This document shows, one piece after another, positions 54,827 to 64,000 of a stretch of 64,000 nucleotides of DNA. This DNA comes from Cryptomeria japonica (Eukaryota > Streptophyta > Pinopsida > Cupressales > Cupressaceae), in assembly GCF_030272615.1 (NCBI RefSeq), contig NC_081413.1, positions 165,305,080 through 165,369,079 on the forward strand, given 5' to 3'. The notes under the pieces are model-generated. The model saw nothing but the letters and a program-made list of their open reading frames with translations. It searched no databases and was not told where the DNA came from. How positions within the stretch are numbered: the first letter of the stretch is position 1; the number at the start of each line of letters is the position of its first letter. The position numbers were made by a program, and so were the translations under genes.

Positions 54827-57327
54827 GAATTAAACAGAACATTCCTGCAACTATTCAGGAATCAACTTTTGGAAGGTTTTTAATAAACTTCACAAGATAA
54901 AACAATTCATGGGCCCAAAACATCAATGTTATTCTTATATGGGCTGGGCTGGGCTAGGGAGGGAAAAGTTATGATAGGCATTCCAAAATATTTCAGTAGT
55001 TTGTTGGAATTGATGGTCCTATTAAACTGATTTTCTATATTTTTATTATTTGGTAGTTGATTTTAATTGATATTGTTACTAAGTTTAGAAGAAAATTTGT
55101 TCAGGTAAGATTGATTTTTAACTGTTTTCTATATTTCTATCATTTGGTAGCTTATCGTAATTAATGTTGTTACTAAATTTAAAAGAAAAGTAAGACTGAT
55201 TTTTAACTGTTTTCTAATTTTCAAATAATTTCGTTAAATGTTTTAATGTTATTAAATGGGTCTGTTGTTGGAAAGTCATCAAGTGGTTGTATTCTAAGAG
55301 GATTCAATTAACTAAATCCATGAGCATTCAATATATTTTGGTCTTATTTTAGATTTATTCTCCCAATGTTAAAGATACTATATAAGTGCTTTATATAGAC
55401 AATTATTAATTATTTTTTTCAAACATTTTTTAGGATGCTAAATTCTATATCAATGATATATTATTATTTTTTTTGTAAGTTGAGTATGATGGTTTTTGTT
55501 AGCAAAAATAGCTGAAAAATAATAAATCTTTAGGAAGTAAAATTTAGATTATACTCAAACTTGTGGAATTCATTTTTTAAGAATTTTAATAAAAGTTTTA
55601 TTTTGCTATATTAATTTATATATATATTTTTCCCTTATCCCAGATTAGAATTAGTTAACACTCGTTTGAAAGTAATAGGTAGGTATATATAACACACTAC
55701 AAAGAGAAGTGAATGTAGAACCAACATAAGATAAAAGAAATGTAATCAAATATATGCTCAAAGGAAACTAAAGTCACATAACACAAGTAGAACCTACCCA
55801 AGTAGATATCTAGTTAAGTAAGATTATCAAATCCTAGGTGCATATAATGTAATAAAGTATTAAACTAAATGCAAGAAAATAAAATTATTAACCAACATTA
55901 TTTAAAGACTAATTCATTCACACATCATCTAGGATTATCAAGGAAAAGTCATGTGAGAGAATCACAACAACAATGCAAAGTGTCTTAATGGCATCACCAA
56001 TTAGTCACCATTCTAGGATTATTGCATTCTTGCCTATTGTCTTTGATATTGATTCATCATCATTAAATAATTTTCCCTGAGGGTTTTGACCTAAGACAAA
56101 TAAATCAATCAAGTAGTAATTTCCCAAATGGTGTCCCTCAACACCACCCCGCTTTAGACATAGGCATATTAGATTGAGGTGAATTACTTTAAGTGGAAAC
56201 ATTTTATACATATCATTCGCACTAGAGAAGTTCAAATCCACACACCAATTTCACTTCCATAGACATGGAGATCAAATCCATAGGTATGACCTCAAAGTTG
56301 AGAAAAACAACAATATATTGAGATTGTCTAAGAAAACTTTTTTTTATTGAGACAATGACATTAATTTCAAACATTTATCACAATCATTCCTTCATCAAAT
56401 TTAACATTGAATTCATTGATTTATATTCATTTAATTATCACATCAATTTTTTATATTACATTACAAATTTATGATTCTTGACTTTAAATTTTGTAATTTT
56501 ATTATTTAATCAGTTATCCATGAATACATGTATGTATGTATGTATGCATGCATGTATGTATGTATATGTATCCATATATATGCATATGTATATGTATATG
56601 CATATGTTTACACACACACTTAAACTAAATTGATCATGCTTATAAAGGTGAAATACCAACACAAATAAAATATCCAGTCTTCAAACAAATTGCATGGCTT
56701 ATTGAGTATTTCCATGTTTTGTTAATTTCTCTAGAATTTCATCTTTCTTAATTCTACCTCATTGGACACATTTATTTCTATATAGAACTCCCTTAAAAAG
56801 TCCAAATTTCTTTAGTTTTTTTATCTTGTGATTTTAGTATTTGTTCACTAAGTATTGTGTATCTTTATGCTATAGATGTTATTTTTGATAAATTGGGAAA
56901 TATAATTTGAAATGTTAAAATAAAAAAATAGTATGATGTTTATCAAAACAATTATTATTTTGATGGGAAATTATGCAAAAAAAAATATTATTTTGACGAA
57001 AGATATTATATCATTCATGAGTTTGTTTTTCTATTTGATAGGGGAATACAATTCTATGTCAATGTCGCTTTCACTAAGAGTTAAGGAATGAGAAATATCC
57101 ATTTGAAAAATGTACCTGGAGTACTATCCGGACATCATCTCTTATACTATACTTCTGAAAATTTGAACCTCCATAGATTACGTAATCAAGAAACATACCA
57201 TTACTTTCACCCTCACCAATTATATTAGATTAATTCAGCATTCTCTTTTCCTTTCTTCTGCCACATCGAGAGCTTAAAGTTAAACCAGCCACATGCAAAT
57301 CCTCACAACCCTAGTAAACCAAAGTTA
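54827..57327. other. A+T-rich stretch, no confirmed gene
   Basis: No recognised gene. A minus-strand frame at 56005-56241 has no family signature. A TATG/TGCA microsatellite is at 56527-56610 (separate entry). Otherwise unremarkable. Confidence 0.55.
56527..56610. repeat. TATG-type microsatellite
   Basis: Runs of TGTA/TATG with TGCA and CATATA interruptions. Confidence 0.9.
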
Positions 57328-57868
57328 TGGCGGTTTGTGAGAATGAAGTTCATGTGGGAGTGGGAAGAATGGATTTCGTCAGGTTATTTAGTGGAGGACT
57401 AAACCATTTATCAGGCAAGTTCTAAAACATTAAATTATTTTCATTGCAATTTATATCATTGGCACGAGCAGTGCTTTTAGTGTTGACTTTTCTATTTGTC
57501 CTTGATGACAAGGCATCTTCGATGATAGCATGTGGGTTTTATTTACCACGTCATGTTAATCACTACATTCTTTAACTCACGTATGTATTATGGTTGAGTT
57601 TGACTTGAGTCAGTTTACTCATGTGGCTGGCATTATGAGTTCCTTCCGGATGTCAAAAAGAAATCTATTATGTTTTGGGATATTTCGAAAGCACCAGTTT
57701 ATTTTGTTGAATCCCGTGTTGTTTTACCACTCTCAGCTGAACTTGCTCGGTGATTTGGAACTGGGAGAATGCTTTGATGATAATGGGTTTCTTCTATTTC
57801 TTGCTCCCGTCTTTGCTCTGGACATTGATGGGCTTCTTGTCAACAATACACACTGTTTCGGTTAGATC
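57328..57868 (+). other. Doubtful exon-like stretches
   Basis: ATG 57328 opens MAVCENEVHVGVGRMDFVRL and continues for 29 codons to CAG followed by GCAAGT (57415-57420), which fits the donor of a GC-AG intron. From about 57600 two overlapping frames look less random than the surroundings, one with CGWHYEFLPDVKKKSIMFWD and a second open from 57590 to 57865. No acceptor, family or continuous reading could be established. It may be a gene fragment or chance. Confidence 0.2.
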
Positions 57869-58466
57869 TCTGCTCATGCTCACTGCTGGTAATCTTACCG
57901 TCCATTTTAATTACAGGTATGCACGGTAAATTTATTTTGAAGAGAAATGATGAGTGTCGAAAGGAAATATGAGGCAAGTTTTTTCTGTTTTGGTTTAGTT
58001 GCAGATAACTATTTGTTCTCCCCTCATCTTCCGGCATTGTAAAAGCTTAGTAACTGTTTTTTTTGTTGTTTTAAACGATTTGTCAAAAGGTTAAGGGTTT
58101 GTTACAGTTTCAAAGGTAGTTATTGAAATCATGTTGCAGATTCTTGATTAACCCTTTATGGGTTTGTTACTATGATTATATCAAGTGTTTTTACAGGATT
58201 TTTCGGAAATTTTTTTCGAGATTTATTAAACCAGTTTTAACGATTGTTCAGTTGGTTACCCTATACGGTTAATTTAGAAGATCTTATTTTTCTCCCTCCA
58301 GTTGGATAAGAGTTATTGAGAAGTTGATTTTTAAATAAAAAACCCTACATGGGTTGTGGTCTGATAAATTAAATCAAAATCAGTTTTTTTTTGGGTAGTG
58401 GTTAACTGTCTGGTTCTGTTAATGCTTTGGGTACATTTACATGTATGTGTCTCTTTCAAAAGATAG

Positions 58467-58503
58467 GGATATATATATATATATAATTTATATATATGTA
58501 AAT
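58467..58503. repeat. AT dinucleotide run
   Basis: (AT)n with few interruptions ahead of the C5 LTR end. Confidence 0.85.
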
Positions 58504-58899
58504 GTAGGAGAAGCCAGAGGGCATTCTTTGGTGGAAAGAAAAGAAAATTTGTATTATTTATTTTGAGATCTCTGTTTTTGGCAGACTCACTGGATATCAC
58601 ATTTTTGTTTTGTAATAAAGGTTCATGATACAACAGTTTCAGAACAGATTGAAAATATGTCATCATGAATCCACTCAGAAACTATTGAAAAGGATAGGGG
58701 TTGAAGCTCCTTGCAGCAGGGCTGCTAAATTGGATGTATTGGTTGGTGGTTAAGATTAATAAAAGGATTGGAGTGTTTTTTTTCCCTATGATGAAATCTA
58801 GTTGGATTTCGAGGGTTTTCACTCAGCACAAAAACTGTGTCATTGTGTTGGTTTCTCAGTTATGTTTAGTTCTCTGATACACTAATTTCATGTTCTCTT

Positions 58900-59055
58900 A
58901 AGTTCTTTTCACAGTCACATGTTGATGCAAGCTTTTCAAATGGACTCTTAGTTTTCAGTTTTTGTGGCCATCTTAGTATTGTTCTTTTGAATTTAAAAAT
59001 TTAGTGTACTCTGATTCACCCCCTCCCCCTCTCAGAGTACTCTTTACTTCCAACA
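58900..59055 (+). repeat. C5 5' LTR, right end
   Basis: Ends CTTCCAACA after a pyrimidine tract CACCCCCTCCCCCTCTCAG (59017-59035), the same layout as in the other copia LTRs here. The left boundary is unknown because the 3' LTR is not visible for comparison; the LTR probably extends a few hundred bases to the left. Confidence 0.7.
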
Positions 59056-59057
59056 AT

Positions 59058-59069
59058 TGGTATCAGAGC
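59058..59069 (+). promoter_or_regulatory. C5 primer binding site
   Basis: TGGTATCAGAGC, an exact match to the initiator-tRNA-Met site, two bases after the LTR. Confidence 0.95.
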
Positions 59070-59124
59070 ATAGGGTCCTCATAGGTTTGTCCTAGGATTG
59101 ATCCTGGTTATTTTGGAAGTTATC

Positions 59125-62100
59125 ATGTCACAAGCCGAAGGTGCCTCGCTCACTAGAGCTCCTTTATTTGATGGCACAGATTACATTTTTTGGCAAGTTA
59201 GAATGGAAGCATTTATTCATTCTCTGGATGTCAGAATGTGGGAAGTTGTATCTAACAAGTATGATGTACCATCTATTGTACCTACTGATGCAGATGAAAG
59301 GACGAAATATGAACTGGATAAGAGAGCTCGCTTTGCAATTCTTTGTGGGTTATCAAAAGAAGTATTTGTTAAAGTAATGTACTTCAAATCAGCCAATGAG
59401 GTATGGACAAATCTTGAATCCATTTATCAAGGTAATGAAAAGGTTAAAGAATCAAAATTGATTACGTTAAAAACTCAGTTTGATGATTTGAAAATGAATA
59501 ATGATGAGACAGTGGCAAGTTATTTTCTTCGTATTGATGAAGTTGTAAATGCTCGAAAGGGTCTTGGTGAGGAAATTGATGAACATGATGTGGTTGCAAA
59601 AGTAATTAGAACATTATTATCAAAATTTGAAACTAAAATATCTGCTCTTGAAGAGAAGAAAAATTTCTCTAAAATGACTGTGCATCAGCTTCAAAGTACT
59701 CTTACTGCTTATGAAATGAGAATTGGTAATACCCCTTCTACCTCTAAGGAAACAACTTTTAAAATTGAGAAACAGGAAGAGAGTGAGTCTGAATTATCTG
59801 ATGTTTTTGAAACTTTACTGGTTAGGAAACTTAGGAAGAAGTTTCAAGGAAAGTTTAAATGTTTTGGCTGTGGTAAAACCGGTCACTTTACAGCAAAATG
59901 TCCGTATTTAGATCTAAGTAAAGATGAAGATAAATCTGAAAAATCGTTTAAAAAACCTTGGAATCCTAATAAAAGGTTGAACAATTTTAAAAAGAAGAGT
60001 CTTGTGTCAAAAGAAGAGACTGAAGACGAATCTGACGAGTCAAATGTTGATGGTTGTGAAACACTATTCATGACCAAAGTTGAATTTGAAAACCCAGTTG
60101 CAGTAAAATCTGAATCAGATTGTGAAGTTGAAATAGAAGATGTAAATCTCGAAGAAGAACTTCTTTGTGCTCTTCAAGAAGTAAAAAGATTTAAGAAACT
60201 TGTAATTTCTTATGAAGATTCCAATCAGATCTTACAACTTGATATAGTAAATGCAAACAAGGTTATTGAAACTCAGAGAAGTCTTATTGAAAGAAAAGAA
60301 CAAGAAATTAGTACTCTACAAAAACAAGTATACACTCTTGAAAAACAACAACATTCTACTGAAAAAGGAGAAACATCACATCAGAATTCTGTAATAGCAA
60401 ACAAAAATCAGTTTCCGAATAACAGATTTTTCCATGGCTATTGTCGTTTTTGTAATCTGTTTGGGCATAAAGTAAATACTTGCAGATTTGCTAGAGCTCC
60501 TATTTTTGGTCATAAACAGTCTTTTGGTTTTGTCAGAGACATAAGATGTTTTACATGTTATCAATATGGTCACACTTCTAAGTACTGTAAAAAGTTACAA
60601 AAACCTACAAAAATGTGGAGACCAAAACTTGAACAATCTATGCTTGTTCAAACAGCTCTAATATCTACCAATTCTTCTATTTGGGTTTTGGACAGCGGAT
60701 GTTCTCATCATATGACAAGAGACAAAAACAAGTTTTCAGCCTTAGAAAATCATCCAGGAGGTTTTGTTAAATTTGGTGATAATACAGGTCTATACATTAC
60801 TGGAATGGGAACAGTCATGATAAACAAAGACACTCCTATAAATGATGTCTATTATGTTGAAGGATTAAAGTATAACTTGCTAAGCATTAGTCAGATTTGT
60901 GATAGTGGACGTCAAGTTATGTTTAATTCTTACGGATGTGTGATTAAAGAAAAGTCAGGGAAAATAATTGCAAATGGTTTCAGAATACATGGTAATTTGT
61001 ATCATTTGTCAGACTCCAAATATCAAGAACAAAGTGTAGGCATGTGTCTTATGAGTTATATAGATGAAAATTGGTTATGGCATAGGAGATTTGGTCATGT
61101 TAATTTCGATAATATGGTCAGAATCAGCAAAAATAAAAATGTTCGAGGTCTACCTCTGATCAGTAGACCTACAAACTCTGTTTGCAGTGAATGTGTAAAA
61201 GGCAAACAAACTAAGTCATCTTTCAAATCTAAGGAGTTTCTATCCTCAAGGCCACTAGAATTAGTTCACACAGATTTGTGTGGTCCTACGAAAACACAGT
61301 CACTGAATGGTGAAAAATATTTTATGTTGTTCGTAGATGACTACACCAGAATGGTATGGGTAACCTTTCTCAAGCATAAGTCAGAGGCTTTTGTTAGGTT
61401 TAAAATATTTAGAAAAATGGTTGAAAAAGAGTCTGATTTGAAACTAAAATGCCTAAGATCAGATAAGGGAGGTGAGTTCACTTCTCAAGATTTTGTTGAG
61501 TATTGCGAAAATCATGGGATTAAAAAACAGTACTCTGCTGCTCGGACTCCCCAACAAAATGGGGTAGTTGAAAGAAAAAACAGAACTGTAAAAGAAATGG
61601 CAAGAACTATGCTTAATGAATCTAATCTATCTGATAAATATTGGAAAGAAGTTGTTCATACAGCTGTATATATTTTAAACAGAGTACAAATCAGAATAAG
61701 AACAACTTGCACTCCTTATGAACTTTGGTATGGAAAAACAGCATCTGTCAAGCATTTTAGAATCTTTGGTTGTCAGTGTTTTATCAAGAATGATTTTGAA
61801 AATCTTGATAGCTTTCATGCTAAATCTGATGAAGGAATTTTCTTAGGTTATTCTTCAAACAGCAAAGCATACAAGTGTCTTAATAAACGCTTGAATAAAA
61901 TTGTTGAATATGTTAATGTAGTTTTCAATGAAAATCGGAATGTGATGAAAAATCAGATTCAAGATGTTGATGAGGAATCTAATTTAGAAGTTGGCAATGC
62001 CTCAACATCAAAGGAACCAATCATGACCAAAGAAGATGAAACTAGCTCAAGTAACCAAGAGGAAGTTCCTAACTTTAAGGAAGATATACCTCAGAAAACA

Positions 62101-63780
62101 CCTTCCAAGATAATTGCTAAACGACATCCTGAAACACTTGTGATTGGTGATAAAGATGCTGGTATAATAACTCGTAGAAAGGCAAAACAAATAGAACAAG
62201 CTCAGATGGCTGAGCACTTTTGTCTTTTAACAGATTTTGAACCACAAAATGTTTCTGAAGCCTTAAATGATCAATCCTGGTTAAATGCAATGAAAGATGA
62301 AATTAATCAAATTGAGAAAAATAAAACATGGGAACTTGTTCCTCATCCAGATGACAAAAATGTAATTGGAGGAAAATGGATTTTCATAAATAAGTTAGAT
62401 GAATCAGGAAAAGTTATTAGAAACAAAGCTAGATTTGTGTGCAAAGGGTATGCTCAACAAGAAGGGATAGATTTTGGGGAAACGTTTTCTCCTGTAGCTC
62501 ATTTAGAATCCATTAGAATGTTTCTTGCTTATGCCTCATTTAAGGAATTTATAGTGTACCAGATGGATGTTAAAACCGCATTTTTGAATGGATATCTAGA
62601 AGAAGAGGTTTATATGGAGCAACCAGAAGGTTTTGAATCTTCTGATTATACAGATCATGTTTACAGATTAAAGAAAGCACTTTATGGCCTGAAACAAGCA
62701 CCCCGTGCTTGGTATTCTAGACTTGATTCACATTTGATTTCTAAAGGTTTTACTAAAGGCAATGTTGACAGTACATTATGTACTAAAGTTGTTAGCAATG
62801 ATCTTCTAGCTATTGAAATCTACGTAGATGATATCATATTTGGATCTACAAATGATGAATTATCACAGAGTTTTTCAACTATTATGGAATCTGAATTTGA
62901 AATGTCAATGTTGGGACCTTTATCTTTTTTCTTGGGCATCCAAGTATCACAACTAGAACATGGACCTTTTATTTCACAAACTAAATGTGCAAAAGAGATG
63001 TTAAAAAGGTTTCAGATGGACCAATGTACTCATGTTGGTACACCTATGGAAACTGGGTGTAAGTTGGTTAAGGTTGATGATTCTCCACTTGTTGATCAAA
63101 GTAAATATCGGTCTATGGTAGGAAGCTTGCTCTATCTAACTGCTTCTAGACCTGACTTAATGCAAGCGGTTTGTTTGGTCTCATGCTATCAGTCTGCCCC
63201 TAGACAATCTCATTTAAATGCCGTAACAAGAATTTTTAAATACATCCAAGGTACTTTGGATTTTGGTTTATGGTATCCAAAACATGGTGATTTTACATTG
63301 ATAGGGTATACTGATGCTGACTAGGGAGGCTGTATTGATGATCAACGTAGTACTAGTGGTGCAGCTTTCTTCCTTGGTGACCGGCTGGTTTCTTGGCACA
63401 GCAAGAAGCAAGACTGTGTCACTTTGTCCACAGCTGAATCTGAGTATATTGCTGCCACAGCTTGCTGTACTCAAATGCTTTGGATGTCTTATCAGTTGGC
63501 AGATCTGGGTGTTGTGATATCAAAACCTATGACTATATTCTGTGACAATACCAGTGCTATTCAAATTTCAAAAAATCTTGTGATGCATTCCCGTACCAAA
63601 CATGTTGCACTTAAATTACAGTTTTTACGTGATCAAGTGACTGCAAATGAAATCATTCTTGTTCATGTGTCCTCCCAGGCACAAGTTGCAAACATTTTTA
63701 CCAAAGCTTTACCAAAGCATACATTCATGCGGTTGCATGATCGATTGGGAGTTTACTCTCAATCCTTTATTTCAACCTGA
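59125..63780 (+). pseudogene. C5 gag-pol polyprotein, one in-frame stop
   Basis: The preferred start is the Met at 59125 ([17 protein letters not shown]), in line with copia gag N-termini; an in-frame ATG nine codons upstream is less likely. By residue from 59125: UBN2-type gag about 10-200; CCHC knuckle [14 protein letters not shown] at 246; acidic linker with a coiled-coil (about 350-415); two more CX2CX4HX4C motifs, [14 protein letters not shown] (440) and [14 protein letters not shown] (475); protease D-S-G at 523; GAG-pre-integrase [14 protein letters not shown]; integrase Asp in HTDLCGP (717), [10 protein letters not shown] and [12 protein letters not shown] with [12 protein letters not shown] and YVDD (1233); RNase H from about 1390. 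The only stop is TAG at 63322-63324 (residue 1400), where the family has Trp (TGG), a single G-to-A change. It then stays in frame to 63780. All catalytic motifs appear intact. Confidence 0.95.
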
Positions 63781-64000
63781 TTTCTTCAGTATGGGGGAGC
63801 TTCTCACCATGCTCCCACCCAGGCCCTCTTTGTCCTTGCTGACAAAAAGGGGGAGAATGCCTTGGTTCTATTGTGCTTTGGTTCATGATTTGGTTCATGA
63901 TGGTTCTATTGCTTATTTCCATTGTTTCAGATATTATACACAGGTGTTTTGGTTCAGTAATGCTTTTCATGCTGATCTGTTTCAGATTTACACAGTTACA
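63781..64000 (+). other. C5 3' noncoding region, internal polypurine tract
   Basis: No gene. TGACAAAAAGGGGGAGAA at 63840-63857 matches the first, internal polypurine tract of C1, C2 and C3, which is followed a few hundred bases later by the true one. Direct repeats of TTTGGTTCATGAT (63878, 63889) follow it. The LTR is therefore expected beyond the window edge. Confidence 0.7.

Larger units (their letters stand above)
58900..64000 (+). mobile_element. C5: Ty1/copia element, nearly intact
   Basis: Contains the right end of the 5' LTR (to 59055), an unmutated primer site, a single gag-pol frame of about 1551 residues with one stop, and the start of the 3' noncoding region. The left limit given is nominal because the LTR start was not found, and the 3' LTR lies beyond the window. 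The least damaged element here and the only one with a canonical primer site. It is not obviously nested in any of the others. Confidence 0.85.

Noticed and set aside
56005-56241. Minus-strand frame of 78 codons as a host gene
   Set aside because: No recognised motif, no neighbouring exon and A+T-rich surroundings with similar chance frames.
58400-58440. Similarity of TGTCTGGTTCTGTTAATGCTTTGG to 63858-63881 as the C5 5' LTR start
   Set aside because: About 20 matches in 25 with gaps, and none in the following bases. A nearly intact element should have nearly identical LTRs.
63840-64000. TG at 63858 after a polypurine tract as the start of the C5 3' LTR
   Set aside because: No matching LTR start is found upstream of the C5 primer site by eye, and C1-C3 have the same internal tract ahead of the true one. 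The LTR is probably beyond the window.

Overview
The window is plant nuclear DNA made almost entirely of LTR retrotransposons inserted into one another. No host gene can be called with confidence, and I see no rRNA, tRNA, CRISPR array or bacterial-type operon. The plant origin follows from the element types: Ty1/copia elements with initiator-tRNA-Met primer sites (TGGTATCAGAGC type), Athila/Tat-like Ty3/gypsy elements with a TGGCGCCGTTGCCGGGGA-type primer site and a DLGA protease, a chromodomain-bearing gypsy element, and a LINE with a DUF4283-like ORF1. The A+T-rich background and many old, decayed, deeply nested copies fit a large seed-plant genome. A gymnosperm is plausible but is only an inference.

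Names used here: R1 (gypsy, minus strand), C1, C2, C3, C4, C5 (copia), G0, G1 (two copies of one Athila/Tat-like gypsy family), G2 (chromovirus), X (minus-strand LTR-like insert) and a LINE fragment.

Layout. 1-4093: R1 gag, long leader, primer site and 5' LTR, all on the minus strand. 4094-38253: C1, broken by R1 at its left edge, by G0 (5268-13049) in its 5' LTR, and by G1 (16377-35186) in its reverse transcriptase. X (6841-8294) sits in the G0 gag. C2 (25506-33240) sits in the third ORF of G1. 38254-40478: the right part of C3, which C1 entered within RT. 40479-46656: G2, whose 5' LTR C3 apparently entered near its tip. 46657-48129: unassigned. 48130-48960: C4 RNase H remnant and start of its LTR. 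48960-52203: a tandem duplication of about 1.06 kb, one copy broken by the LINE. 52204-57300: A+T-rich sequence with small tandem repeats only. 57328-57868: doubtful exon-like stretches. About 58.9-64.0 kb: C5, a nearly intact copia element with one in-frame stop.

The nesting is well supported. G0, G1, C2 and X each have matching 5-bp target duplications (GTTCC, CTTGG, GTACC, AACTC). The two G1 LTRs are both 1263 bp. The pieces of the C1 5' LTR plus the part displaced by R1 add up to 1692 bp, the length of its 3' LTR. Rough hand counts of LTR divergence fall in the order the nesting predicts (G2 about 12%, C1 about 9-10%, G1 about 5-6%, C2 about 4%).

How the parts work together: each element encodes its own gag, protease, integrase, reverse transcriptase and RNase H. 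All copies here are damaged by stops, frameshifts, lost catalytic residues or deletion. C5 is the one closest to function. The items most worth following are the undescribed third ORF and the internal polypurine tract of G1, the doubled polypurine tract with complementary flanks in the copia elements, and the microhomology deletion that shortened G0.
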